This document shows positions 30,962 to 40,037 of a stretch of DNA of 64,000 nt, one piece after another. The stretch spans positions 434,001-498,000 of the forward strand of contig NZ_OY760064.1 of the NCBI RefSeq assembly GCF_963662885.1, in the 5' to 3' direction. The notes beneath the pieces are model-generated. The model saw only the letters and a list, made by a program, of their open reading frames with translations, was not told where the DNA came from and did not search any database. The position numbers and the translations under genes are program-made. How positions within the stretch are numbered: the first letter of the stretch is position 1; every line of letters begins with the position of its first letter. Source of the stretch: an uncultured Pseudodesulfovibrio sp. GTDB lineage: Bacteria; Desulfobacterota; Desulfovibrionia; Desulfovibrionales; Desulfovibrionaceae.

Positions 30962-31902
30962 TCCGCACCACCTTCAATAAGTTCAAGCGCCACTTGCGGG
31001 ATGGTGTGCAGGTCGGGTTTTGATATCTGCATGTCCGCGCCCACCGATTCCCCTTTGTGCCGCAGTTCGTTCGTAATGATGGAAGAGTACAGGATAACGG
31101 GGAGTTTCCGCAAGACCGGATCCTGCTTGATATTCTTGGTAAGACTGAATCCGTCCATGAGGGGCATCTCGATGTCGGAAATGACCAGATCGACGTATTC
31201 GGTGATGTCCCGGCCTTCGGCCTCGGCCTTGGCCTTGAGATCCATCACGGTACGCAGGGCCTCGTCGCCGTTGGTAGTGATCATGGGCCGGAAGTTGGCC
31301 TCGGTCAGGTTTGCCTTGATCATGGCCCGGATGGTTGCCGAGTCATCGGCCACCAGGACTTTGTACTCGTTGGTGGAAACGGTGATTTCCACGCCGCTGT
31401 CGGGCTCGAACTGGGACAGGATGGTCTCCAGGTCCAGGAGCTGGACAAAGTAGTCGCCCTTGTCGATGAGGCCAACGATGGCGTCCGTGTTGGTGGAGAT
31501 GATGCTTGAAGGCGGAATGACTTCGCCCCATCCAACCCGGTGAATCTCGGTCACGCCCGAAACCAGAAAGCCGGTCACTGATTTGCTGAACTCGGTGACG
31601 ATGACGATATCCCGTTCGGTCTTGGGCATGTCCAGTTCAAGCCAGACGGACAGGTCTAGTACCGGGAGGATGAGGTCGCGCAGGGGAATGGTTCCCATGA
31701 ACGAGGGATGGGGCGCCGATTCGGGCGGTTCCAGGTTTGGGGTCTCGATGACCTGCATGACCTTGGCCACGTTGATGCCGAAAAAGTTCGGGACCGGTTC
31801 CTTCCCCTCTTCACGGATCTCGTTGATATAGAACTCGAGTATTTCGAGTTCATTTGTTCCCGTCTCCAGGAGAATCCCGGTATCGATGGCGCTTTTGCTC
31901 AT
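30958..31902 (-). CDS. cheV: CheV chemotaxis protein (CheW domain plus receiver)
   Basis: The 314-residue protein has an N-terminal CheW-like adaptor domain (residues about 15-175) and a C-terminal receiver (KVLVADDSATIRAM; phospho-Asp in LVISDIEMPLMDGF; Lys in QISKPDLH). CheV couples chemoreceptors to CheA and is tuned by phosphorylation of its receiver. Here it is paired with the Hpt protein rather than other che genes. ATG 31902 follows GAGTAGGGAT. Confidence 0.93.
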   Translation of the reverse strand: MSKSAIDTGILLETGTNELEILEFYINEIREEGKEPVPNFFGINVAKVMQVIETPNLEPPESAPHPSFMGTIPLRDLILPVLDLSVWLELDMPKTERDIVIVTEFSKSVTGFLVSGVTEIHRVGWGEVIPPSSIISTNTDAIVGLIDKGDYFVQLLDLETILSQFEPDSGVEITVSTNEYKVLVADDSATIRAMIKANLTEANFRPMITTNGDEALRTVMDLKAKAEAEGRDITEYVDLVISDIEMPLMDGFSLTKNIKQDPVLRKLPVILYSSIITNELRHKGESVGADMQISKPDLHTIPQVALELIEGGAD

Positions 31903-32118
31903 ATCCCTACTCCCTTATCGGATTATCTTTCCTGGCTGCCCATATCCGTTTACATACGCTGTCACACTTTTTATGTCCACGCCATTAGATTGATAAGTAA
32001 GACATTTATAACGTGTCGGGGCTATGACGATTCCGATTTCATGGGGTTGACGCCGTGGCTTCGCCCATGCACAAAGGAGACACGTGGAAATGTTACCCAA
32101 ACGCAATGGAGACGCACA

Positions 32119-35076
32119 ATGGACGGGAATTTGCCTGCTGATCCGGCCAAGATTCGGGAAAAACTGCTCAAGACCCTGGGAGAATCGGCTGAAACGCTGG
32201 TCCCATGGTTTTACGGCGACATGCCGGAATATTACTTTCAGACACATGGCGAAGACGAGCAGATAAAGCACCTAATGGCGCTCATCTCCGGCATGGTTCG
32301 CGAGGAGAAACAATCCATAGCCCTGCACAGCCCGTGCGGCTCCAGGGTCACGCATATCTCCCCAAGCGGGGACATGGACACCCTCGGCTGGGTCCTCAAG
32401 CAGTATCGCAAAAAGGAGATCCAGCATGCGCGTCTTTATTCCAGCCGGGACGATACCCTCAGGTTGGACACCTTTGTTCTCGGTCGGCAGCCCCTGTGTG
32501 CACCGGACCATGCGGGGGTGCAGGAGGTTCTGGAACGGGCGCGCACCGGGAAGATGGATCTCGCTCCCGACGACCTGAGCGGGTTCGAGCGGTTTCTCGG
32601 CTGGGCCAGCGAGGACTACATGGAGAAGTTCGAACCCGCCCGCGCCGTCCGCCATTTTAAGACCTGCGGCTGTGTGGAGAACGAGGAGCGGGTTCAGGTC
32701 CAGCTCGAAAAGGATGTTCATCCCGGTTTCGACCGCATTGGCGTGGCCATGTCCCAGCCGCCCAAAAAAGGGCTGCTGCATACGGTGGTCAACGTTCTGG
32801 CCCGACAGGGCATCCCCGTGGACCGGGCCTATGCCGACGAATTCGAGCGGGTGGGCCTTCCTTCTATTACGATCATGAGCTTCTATCTGGACCGGAAACG
32901 GGTGGACCTGGAAGCGGGCGGAGCGTTGTGGCTCAAGCTCAAGCGGCAGCTCGAGATGTGCAAATGGTTCGCGCCCCACGGTCTTGAAGCCCTGGCCTAC
33001 GAGGACGGCTGGGAACTCGCCGAGGTCATGCTTATGCAGGCCGCAGGGGAGTTCGCCCACCAGTTCCTGATCCGCAAAGATCTGCACGCCTACACCTCCT
33101 CGCGCATCGTCTACGCCGTTCTCAAGCATAGGGACGTGGCAGGGATGCTCATGGAGTACTTTGACGTGCGTTTCAATCCGGCCTTTGCGGGCGACAGGGC
33201 TCTGGCCTTGCGAGAACAGCGCGATCGCGTCCGTGCGGCCATCAGGGACGTGGACAACGTCATCCACCGCGACATTCTTACCTACATCTACAAGTTTTTC
33301 CGCTATACCCTGCGCACCAACTACTACCTGGAACACAAGCTGGGCCTGAGCTTTAGGCTCGACCCGCTCATCCTGGCTCCGCTGCGGCGCAAGGAGCGGC
33401 CCTTCGGGGTGTACTGCTTCCACGGCCCCTACAGCTGGGCCTTCCAGGTGCGTTACCGCGACATGGCGCGCGGTGGGGTTCGGGTCGTCCGGACCTGGAG
33501 CCAGGAGCAGTTCGAGGTGGAATCCAACCGGTTGCTGGACGAGGTCACCAAACTGGCCCGGGCCCAGCAGTTCAAGAACAAGGACATTCCGGAGGGCGGC
33601 TCCAAGGCGGTCATCCTGCTCGGCCCGGAAGGGGACATCGACCTGGCTGTGAAGTCCATGGTCGATTCCTTCCTGGACCTGCTGGTCGTTCCCGAAGGAA
33701 GCGAGGGATTTGTCCAGCCCGGCATAGTGGATTATCTGAACCGCGAGGAGATCATCTTCCTGGGACCGGACGAGAACATTACCCCGGCGCACATCCAGTG
33801 GATGGCGGACCGGGCCGCGCGGCGCGGCTACAAATGGCCCAGCGCGTTCATGAGCTCCAAACCCGGTGCGGGCATTGCCCACAAGCAGTACGGCGTGACC
33901 TCGGAAGGGGTCATCGTCTTTGCCGAGGAACTGTTGCACACCCTCGGCATCGATCCCAGGAAACAGCCGTTCACGGTCAAGATCACAGGCGGACCAGCCG
34001 GTGACGTGGCCTCCAACGTCATGCGCATTCTCATTCGCGAGTATGGAGACAACGCCAGGATCGTGGCCATGTCCGACGGACACGGCGCGGTCCACGATCC
34101 GGCAGGCATGGACCATGGTGAGCTGCTTCGGCTCATGGACAACAATCTGCGGACCTCGGATTTCGACAAGGATTGCCTTGTCGGGGAAGGCGCCTTTGCC
34201 GTCGCTGCGAACGACCCCAAGGGCACGCGCATCCGCAACTCCCTGCACAACACCGTGGTCGCGGATATCTTCATCCCGTCCGGGGGCAGGCCGGACACCA
34301 TAAACATGTCCAATTGGAAGGCGTTCCTGCAACCGGACGGCACGCCTTCGGCCAAGGGCATCGTGGAGGGGGCGAATATCTTCATCTCCGCCGACGCCCG
34401 TGCCCAGCTCGAGAAATCCGGAGTGCCGGTGGTGCCCGGCCCGTCGGCCAACAAGACCGGGGTCATCTGCTCGTCCTACGAGATCCTGGCCGGGCTCATC
34501 CTCAGCGAAGAGGAGTTCCTGGGTATCAAGGAAGCATACATCCCTCAGCTGCTGGACATTCTCAGGACGCGGGCGCGGTCGGAAGCGCGTGTGCTCATGC
34601 GGGAGTACAAGCTGGCCGGGGGGCAGCGGACCGTCACCGAACTCTCCTACGCCCTGTCCGAATCCATCAACGCCCTGGCCGACCGGGTGGACGCCGTGCT
34701 CATGGAGTCCGTGGAGCGTGTGGCCGATGACCCGACGCTGGTCGAGGTCCTTCTGGCCTACTGCCCGCCCGTGCTTGTCGAGCAGTATCGAGACCGTATC
34801 GTGCAAGATCTGCCCCGGCCTCATCAGATGGCTTTGCTCGCCTCGTACATCTCGGCCCGGATGCTGTACCAGGAGGGCATGGGCTGGGCGGACCGTCTGG
34901 TTTCACTGCGCGATGTGCGCGAGGTGGTGTTCAGCTATCTGGAGCAGGAAAAGATCGTGGCGGGGCTCATGGCCGAGGTGCGGGAAGCGGGGTTGGCTCA
35001 CGGCGAACTGATCGATCGCATCCTCGATTTTTCGGGTCGCAAGCTGCTGACGCTGAACCGGCTGGGCCTTGGGTAG
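32119..35076 (+). CDS. NAD-glutamate dehydrogenase (large type)
   Basis: The 985-residue protein has the catalytic domain of large NAD-specific GDHs: RDMARGGVRVVR, the Lys-bearing KNKDIPEGGSKAVILLG, FLGPDENITP, and the nucleotide-binding ITGGPAGDVASNVMRIL. The N-terminal half is a regulatory-type extension with no motif I can name. It converts glutamate to 2-oxoglutarate and ammonia with NAD, a step linking amino-acid catabolism to central metabolism. It is shorter than the 180-kDa class and near the 115-kDa class. ATG 32119 follows GGAGACGCAC; an upstream in-frame reading to 31708 overlaps cheV and is rejected. Confidence 0.92.
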   Translation: MDGNLPADPAKIREKLLKTLGESAETLVPWFYGDMPEYYFQTHGEDEQIKHLMALISGMVREEKQSIALHSPCGSRVTHISPSGDMDTLGWVLKQYRKKEIQHARLYSSRDDTLRLDTFVLGRQPLCAPDHAGVQEVLERARTGKMDLAPDDLSGFERFLGWASEDYMEKFEPARAVRHFKTCGCVENEERVQVQLEKDVHPGFDRIGVAMSQPPKKGLLHTVVNVLARQGIPVDRAYADEFERVGLPSITIMSFYLDRKRVDLEAGGALWLKLKRQLEMCKWFAPHGLEALAYEDGWELAEVMLMQAAGEFAHQFLIRKDLHAYTSSRIVYAVLKHRDVAGMLMEYFDVRFNPAFAGDRALALREQRDRVRAAIRDVDNVIHRDILTYIYKFFRYTLRTNYYLEHKLGLSFRLDPLILAPLRRKERPFGVYCFHGPYSWAFQVRYRDMARGGVRVVRTWSQEQFEVESNRLLDEVTKLARAQQFKNKDIPEGGSKAVILLGPEGDIDLAVKSMVDSFLDLLVVPEGSEGFVQPGIVDYLNREEIIFLGPDENITPAHIQWMADRAARRGYKWPSAFMSSKPGAGIAHKQYGVTSEGVIVFAEELLHTLGIDPRKQPFTVKITGGPAGDVASNVMRILIREYGDNARIVAMSDGHGAVHDPAGMDHGELLRLMDNNLRTSDFDKDCLVGEGAFAVAANDPKGTRIRNSLHNTVVADIFIPSGGRPDTINMSNWKAFLQPDGTPSAKGIVEGANIFISADARAQLEKSGVPVVPGPSANKTGVICSSYEILAGLILSEEEFLGIKEAYIPQLLDILRTRARSEARVLMREYKLAGGQRTVTELSYALSESINALADRVDAVLMESVERVADDPTLVEVLLAYCPPVLVEQYRDRIVQDLPRPHQMALLASYISARMLYQEGMGWADRLVSLRDVREVVFSYLEQEKIVAGLMAEVREAGLAHGELIDRILDFSGRKLLTLNRLGLG

Positions 35077-35097
35077 CAAGGCGTGAATGGCAACGAC

Positions 35098-35126
35098 GCC
35101 CGGTGTTCTGTTAAGGAGCACCGGGC
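35098..35126 (+). terminator. GC hairpin after the GDH gene
   Basis: GCCCGGTG and CACCGGGC form an 8-bp stem over a 13-nt loop, just before a promoter. No T-tract follows, so termination is uncertain. Confidence 0.4.
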
Positions 35127-35178
35127 TTGACAACCAAGGGGTATGACCGTAAGATCATAACAAGTGAGTGAATGTTCA
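35127..35178 (+). promoter_or_regulatory. Promoter and dyad before the ArsR-family gene
   Basis: TTGACA (35127-35132) and TAAGAT (35150-35155) are exactly 17 bp apart; the start is near 35162. TGAATGTTCA (35169-35178) follows at once, a small dyad of the kind bound by SmtB/CadC-type repressors. Autoregulation is inferred. Confidence 0.6.
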
Positions 35179-35191
35179 TGTGAGGGAAAAA

Positions 35192-35548
35192 ATGTCGAAT
35201 GTAGCTTGTAGTGATACCGAACAGCACGTGAAAAACGTGGCTGCCGCCCGAGAGTCCATGCTCTCTGAAAGGGAATTCCTGTTCCTGGCCGAACTTTTCA
35301 AGGCGCTTGGGGACTATACCCGAGTACGCATCCTGTTCGCCTTGTCCATAGGTGAGCTCTGCGTATGCGCCCTGGCCGAGGTCCTGGATATGTCCCAGTC
35401 TGCCATCTCCCATCAGCTCAGGCTGCTGCGCGCCGCCAAGCTGGTGCGCTACCGCAAGGAGGGCAAGAACGTCTTTTATTCCCTGGACGACGACCATGTG
35501 CGCAACCTGGTCTCCCAGGGGCTGGATCACATTAAGGAAGAGGCGTAG
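35192..35548 (+). CDS. ArsR/SmtB-family metal-responsive repressor (CadC-like)
   Basis: The 118-residue winged-helix protein has the DNA-reading helix MSQSAISHQLRLLRAAKLV and the metal site ELCVCALAEVL, the CxC in alpha-3 seen in CadC and ArsR. An N-terminal Cys (VACSDTE) may complete a CadC-type thiolate site for Cd, Pb or Zn. ATG 35192 follows GAGGGAAAA. The next gene is a metal exporter, and dyads precede both genes, so it probably represses this module until metal binds. Confidence 0.9.
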   Translation: MSNVACSDTEQHVKNVAAARESMLSEREFLFLAELFKALGDYTRVRILFALSIGELCVCALAEVLDMSQSAISHQLRLLRAAKLVRYRKEGKNVFYSLDDDHVRNLVSQGLDHIKEEA

Positions 35549-35578
35549 CCCGCCTCCTCCTTTTTTTTGTTCTGTATT

Positions 35579-35594
35579 ATGAATACTTGTTCAT
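35579..35594 (+). promoter_or_regulatory. Candidate repressor site before the metal exporter
   Basis: ATGAA-TACTTG-TTCAT is a 5-bp inverted repeat, 30 bp before the exporter ATG, and a second ATGAA copy follows at 35597. It echoes the TGAATGTTCA dyad before the repressor gene. Confidence 0.4.
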
Positions 35595-35624
35595 TTATGA
35601 ATAAAACGTCATTGTGAGTTTTTC

Positions 35625-36713
35625 ATGCTTGATATAGTCGTCAATGTTCTGGTCGAGTCCTGGAACGTGTTGGTGGAGGCCGCTCCGTATGTACTCTTCG
35701 GCTTTTTCGTGGCCGGTTTGCTCAAGGGATTTGTTCCCGATTCGTTCATGGCCCGCCATTTGGGCGGGAGGTCGTTTGGGGCGGTGCTGAAAGCCGCAGT
35801 CATCGGCGTACCTCTCCCGTTGTGCTCCTGCGGAGTGCTGCCCGCTGCTCTCGGACTGCGCAGGCAGGGGGCCAGCAAGGGGGCGACCACGGCCTTCATG
35901 ATTTCCACTCCCGAGACCGGAGTCGATTCCATGGCGGTGACCTACGCCCTCATCGACCCCATCATGACCGTCATCAGACCCGTTGCCGCATCCATCACGG
36001 CAGTCTTCGCGGGTACCCTGATAAACGCCTTCCCCGATGACAAGGCTGAGCCCCTGCCGCTGGCCGGGTTGTCGCAAAGCTCCGCCGGCTGCACCGGTTG
36101 CGGCTGCGGCGGTTCCTGCGCCGTGGCACCTGCGCCCACCTTCAAGGGCCGCTTCTCGGCGGGTATGCAATACGCCTTCGGCGAGATGATCGAGGACATC
36201 GGGCGCTGGCTCCTGGTGGGCGTGCTCATAGCCGGGATCATCTCGGCGGCCATTCCGGCGGATGCCGTTGACCGTTGGGTGGGCACCGGCCTGTTCTCCT
36301 ATGTGGCCATGCTGGTGGTGGCGTTGCCCCTGTACGTCTGCGCCACGGCCTCCACGCCCATCGCGGCCTCGCTTCTGCTCAAGGGCCTGTCTCCGGGCGC
36401 AGCACTGGTCTTTCTTCTGGCAGGACCGGCTACCAACGGAGCGACCATAACGGTCATGCTCAAGACGTTGGGCAAGCGGGCCGCCGGACTCTATGTGGCC
36501 TCCATCGTGATCTGTTCACTGGCGTTGGCCTGGGTGACAGACCACCTCTACGCGGCGCTCGGCCTGGACGTCCGTGCGACTGTTTCGGAAGTGGGCGAAC
36601 TGCTGCCTCACTGGGTGGGTGTAGCCGCCGCGCTGCTGACTCTGGCCTTGGTTGCCAAGAGCCTTCTGGGCGGTTTCTTCGGGCATGCCGAAGGCCATTC
36701 CCACGGGGGGTGA
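35625..36713 (+). CDS. SO_0444-family Cu/Zn efflux permease (DUF318-type)
   Basis: The 362-residue membrane protein has about eight helices in two halves, with the first-half motif VPLPLCSCGVLPAA and the second-half PLYVCATASTPIAASLLLKG. Between them is a Cys-rich loop (CTGCGCGGSCAV), and the C-terminus ends HAEGHSHGG; both could bind metal. These are features of the SO_0444 Cu/Zn exporter group, related to ArsP. It follows the CadC-like repressor, an arrangement fitting metal resistance. The start ATG 35625 has a weak GTGAG site. Confidence 0.88.
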   Translation: MLDIVVNVLVESWNVLVEAAPYVLFGFFVAGLLKGFVPDSFMARHLGGRSFGAVLKAAVIGVPLPLCSCGVLPAALGLRRQGASKGATTAFMISTPETGVDSMAVTYALIDPIMTVIRPVAASITAVFAGTLINAFPDDKAEPLPLAGLSQSSAGCTGCGCGGSCAVAPAPTFKGRFSAGMQYAFGEMIEDIGRWLLVGVLIAGIISAAIPADAVDRWVGTGLFSYVAMLVVALPLYVCATASTPIAASLLLKGLSPGAALVFLLAGPATNGATITVMLKTLGKRAAGLYVASIVICSLALAWVTDHLYAALGLDVRATVSEVGELLPHWVGVAAALLTLALVAKSLLGGFFGHAEGHSHGG

Positions 36714-36876
36714 GGGTAGCCCCGGGACCGGTCGGTTCCATTTTCAGGCCCTGCGGTGCTTTTTTACGTCATCCGTATTTGCCAATATCTTCAATAGGTA
36801 AGCCCTTCCCAACAGATATTATGTATGTTAGGGCCTAATGGTCTTAACAAAACTTGATGTTGTTTCGGGAGGATGC

Positions 36877-37497
36877 ATGCGCAAAATGGTGATTTTGGCG
36901 GGGTTGGCCGTGCTGTTGGCCCTGTTTGGCTGCAACGGCGCTACGGTGGCCGAAGACGGAGGCAGCAATGATGGATTTCCGGAGGTCACGCTGCCTGATG
37001 GCATGACCCGGCTGGAGAACAGTACGATCAAGGACAAGGCGGTACACACCGGTCCGGTCTGTTTTCTCCTGCCTCCCAACGCGAGCATACGTACACAGGG
37101 TGAAGTCTACGTGGCTGCTTCCGGCAAAGTCCCCGAGGCCATCTGCTGGCTGCTTCGGGAGCGACTGATCGTCTCCCGGGGCCACTGGAAACTGCTTGAC
37201 GGAAAGCAGGTGCTGGTGAACGGGAAGTACTATCATGAAGGTTTTTACATCGTGCGTTTCGACAAGGACCAGGAGGTGGCGAAGTCGCTTCGCGACGTCC
37301 TGACCGAGCACGGGTATGAGACGCCCAAGGGTGGATATGTCTTTTATTCCGTGACCAGAAATGTTTCCAGCAAGCTGCGTTTCCAGGTTATATACGGCTT
37401 CGACCTCGCCACTATTCCGAAGGATGTTTTCAAGAGTTCAGAATCGATTGAGAAATATTTCCGCAAGCGCTTTGCGGACGACCTTCGGATATCCTGA
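36877..37497 (+). CDS. Putative lipoprotein of unknown function
   Basis: The 206-residue protein starts at ATG 36877 after GGGAGGATGC. The N-terminus MRKMVILAGLAVLLALFGC has a lipobox (LFGC) for lipid attachment. The mature part contains aromatic-rich strands (WKLLDGKQVLVNGKYYHEGFYIVRFDKDQEVA) and no motif I recognise. The next gene follows after 101 bp containing a weak hairpin (about 37522-37545). Confidence 0.75.
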   Translation: MRKMVILAGLAVLLALFGCNGATVAEDGGSNDGFPEVTLPDGMTRLENSTIKDKAVHTGPVCFLLPPNASIRTQGEVYVAASGKVPEAICWLLRERLIVSRGHWKLLDGKQVLVNGKYYHEGFYIVRFDKDQEVAKSLRDVLTEHGYETPKGGYVFYSVTRNVSSKLRFQVIYGFDLATIPKDVFKSSESIEKYFRKRFADDLRIS

Positions 37498-37598
37498 TTC
37501 GCGATTCCCTTTGGGAACGGAGTGCAGGGGGACCTGCCGTCTTTTCTTTCCGGTTTTGCCGTGCTAAGTGATCGCCAGCAAATTCAAGGGGAATCGGA

Positions 37599-38525
37599 AT
37601 GAAGAAAATCCTGCTAGCCCTGGCCGTGATCCTGGCTTTGGCCACCTCGGCGCGTGCCGAGGACATCAAGATACGTTTCGGCATCCTGCCGGTCATCGAT
37701 ACTCTGCCGTTGCAGGTGGCCGACAGGGAAGGGCTGTTTGCCGAGCAAGGCCTGGATGTGACTCTGGTCCGGTTCATGTCCGCGCTGGAACGCGACACGG
37801 CCATGCAGACCGGACAGATCGACGGCTATTTCGGCGATCTTGTGGCCACCTACCTGCTTCTGGATCGGGGTGTGCCCATGCATATCGCCCTGACTTCCTG
37901 GCGGACCACGCCGGGATACCCCATGTTCGGCATCGCTCTTTCGCCCGCCAACCGCGACCGTGATCTGGCCGGGATGCAGGGCCGCTCTCTGGCCTTGTCC
38001 AAGTCTACGGTCATGGAGTTTCTGGCCGACAAGCTGGAAGGCCATCTTGGGGTGCAGGAGAACTATTTCGAGCGGCTGGAAGTCAAAAAAATGCCCATCC
38101 GTCTGCAGATGCTGCTGACCGACCAGGTCGACTCGGCCCTGTTGCCCGAGCCGTTGCTTTCTCTGGCCCGGCTCAAGGGCGGTAATGTCCTGGTCACGGC
38201 CGAGGACCTGAATCTCCCGCTCACCGTGCTTTGCCTGCACAAACGTTATTTCGAGAATAACGGCGCAGCCTATACGAAGTTCCTGGCCGCATACGGCGAG
38301 GCGGTCCGGCGGCTGGCAGCCAATCCCGAGAAATATCGTCCGCTCATGGCCGAGACCTGCCGCATCCCCAAGCCGCTCATCTCGAAATTCCCGGTGTATC
38401 CCTTCCCCGCACCCGAGTTGCCCGCAACTGCGGAGTTGAACGAGGTTCAGGACTGGATGATCGCCAAGGGATTGCTCAAGGAACGGGTGTCCGACGCTTC
38501 GGCCCTGCCGCCCGCGCGCAACTAG
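37599..38525 (+). CDS. ABC transporter substrate-binding protein, NitT/TauT-like
   Basis: The 308-residue precursor has a signal peptide (MKKILLALAVILALATSARA) and a periplasmic NMT1-type fold (FGILPVIDTLPLQVADREGLFAEQGLDV, DGYFGDLVATYLL). It feeds the ATPase and permease encoded directly downstream. This subfamily covers nitrate, taurine, sulfonates, HMP and others; the ligand cannot be chosen from sequence. ATG 37599 follows GGGGAATCGGA. Confidence 0.85.
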   Translation: MKKILLALAVILALATSARAEDIKIRFGILPVIDTLPLQVADREGLFAEQGLDVTLVRFMSALERDTAMQTGQIDGYFGDLVATYLLLDRGVPMHIALTSWRTTPGYPMFGIALSPANRDRDLAGMQGRSLALSKSTVMEFLADKLEGHLGVQENYFERLEVKKMPIRLQMLLTDQVDSALLPEPLLSLARLKGGNVLVTAEDLNLPLTVLCLHKRYFENNGAAYTKFLAAYGEAVRRLAANPEKYRPLMAETCRIPKPLISKFPVYPFPAPELPATAELNEVQDWMIAKGLLKERVSDASALPPARN

Positions 38526-38528
38526 CCC

Positions 38529-39263
38529 ATGCTGACCGCTGAGAATCTGGGCAAGTCCTATGACGGCAAGACCGTTATTCAGGACGTCAACTTCACCTTG
38601 GAGCAGGGGGAGACCCTGGCCGTGGTCGGTCCGTCCGGTTGCGGCAAGACGACGCTGCTCTACCTGCTGAGCGGTCTGGCCGCGCCCGATACGGGGCGGG
38701 CCTTGCTCGGCGGTGAGCCCATCTCCGGCCCGGCCTCGGATATTTCCATTATTCTTCAAGATTACGGTCTGCTGCCCTGGCGTACGGTCATCGACAACGT
38801 GGCGCTCGGACTCAAGATTCAGGGCGTGGGCCGCAGGGAGCGGCTGGAACGGGCGCGCGCCCAGCTGGCCGAGGTCGGCATCACCGGGCGGGACAACGAC
38901 TATCCTGCCAATCTTTCCGGCGGTGAGCAGCAGCGGGTGGCAATCGCACGCGCCTTTGTCACCCGGCCCCGGCTAACCCTGCTCGACGAACCCTTTTCCT
39001 CCCTGGACGCCCTGACCCGCGAGCGGCTGCAACTGGCCCTGCTCACGGCCTGGCAGGTGCGCCGGGTGCCTTATGTGCTGGTTACCCATTCGCTCGAAGA
39101 GGCGGTCATGCTCGGGCAAAGAATCATGGTCATGTCCGCACGACCGGCCCGTCCCGTGGCCGTGTTCGACAACCCCGGCTTCGGCGACGCGCGCATCCGC
39201 GACACCGAGGCGTGCTTCGCGCTGCTTCGGGAACTGCGCCATACTGTGGAGGCCCAGTGGTAA
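38529..39263 (+). CDS. ABC transporter ATPase (TauB/SsuB-like)
   Basis: The 244-residue ATPase has Walker A GPSGCGKT, signature LSGGEQQRVAIARAF, Walker B LLDEPFSSLD and His-loop VTHSLEEA. It belongs to the nitrate/sulfonate/taurine-type importer ATPases. It begins 3 bp after the binding-protein stop, and the permease start overlaps its end, forming one operon. Confidence 0.92.
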   Translation: MLTAENLGKSYDGKTVIQDVNFTLEQGETLAVVGPSGCGKTTLLYLLSGLAAPDTGRALLGGEPISGPASDISIILQDYGLLPWRTVIDNVALGLKIQGVGRRERLERARAQLAEVGITGRDNDYPANLSGGEQQRVAIARAFVTRPRLTLLDEPFSSLDALTRERLQLALLTAWQVRRVPYVLVTHSLEEAVMLGQRIMVMSARPARPVAVFDNPGFGDARIRDTEACFALLRELRHTVEAQW

Positions 39264-40021
39264 GGCCGGTCAACGCCATACTGCGCTACGGCCTGGTCGT
39301 CCTGGTGGTGGGCCTGCTCTGGAAGCTGACCGCCGTGGCGCTGGGCGGGGTCATTCTGCCAAATCCCGAAGATGCCGTGGTGGCTCTGGGGCAGGCAATG
39401 ACCACACGCATCTTCTGGGAGCACTTCGGGGTCAGTCTGTATCGTTCGGTGACCGCCATGGGGCTGGCCTGGGTAACGGCCTTTCCGCTGGGCCTGATCA
39501 TGGGCAGCGTCAATCGCGTGGACGACATCCTGGCTCCGTTCGTCTTCCTGACCTACCCGGTACCCAAGATCGTGCTCCTGCCGGTGTTCCTGCTTCTGCT
39601 TGGATTGGGCGACACCTCGAAGATCGCCATGATCGCGCTCATTCTCGGCTATCAAATACTGGTCACCACCCGCGACGGGGTGCGGTCCATCCATCCCAAA
39701 TATTTCGATTCGGTTCGCTCTCTGGGCGGCTCGAACATGGACGTACTGCGCGAGGTTCTGCTCCCGGCGGCTTTGCCGCACGGGTTCACGGCGCTTCGGC
39801 TCGGCACCGGCGTGTCCGTGGCCGTGCTTTTTTTCGTTGAATCCTTTGCCACCACCAGGGGGCTGGGATATATGATCATGGACGCTTGGGGAGCCATGGA
39901 CTACCTGACCATGTTCTCCGGCATCCTCGGCATGTCCATCATGGGCGCGGCCCTGTATGAGGTCGCCAACGTTCTGGAACGCAAGGCATGCAAGTGGATG
40001 TTTTTGCGCGCCAAGGATTAA
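39257..40021 (+). CDS. ABC transporter permease (NitT/TauT type)
   Basis: The 254-residue permease has six or so helices and the EAA-like coupling loop SLGGSNMDVLREVLLPAALPHGF. The start is GTG 39257 after GGAGGCCCA, overlapping the ATPase gene by 7 bp; an ORF reaching 39212 is just an upstream extension. It completes the three-gene importer. Confidence 0.9.
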   Translation: MVRPVNAILRYGLVVLVVGLLWKLTAVALGGVILPNPEDAVVALGQAMTTRIFWEHFGVSLYRSVTAMGLAWVTAFPLGLIMGSVNRVDDILAPFVFLTYPVPKIVLLPVFLLLLGLGDTSKIAMIALILGYQILVTTRDGVRSIHPKYFDSVRSLGGSNMDVLREVLLPAALPHGFTALRLGTGVSVAVLFFVESFATTRGLGYMIMDAWGAMDYLTMFSGILGMSIMGAALYEVANVLERKACKWMFLRAKD

Positions 40022-40037
40022 TTCGGAGGAAATTGTT

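Noticed and set aside
32272..34824. 850-codon open frame on the minus strand
   Set aside because: It is the antisense shadow of the glutamate dehydrogenase gene, common in GC-rich DNA.
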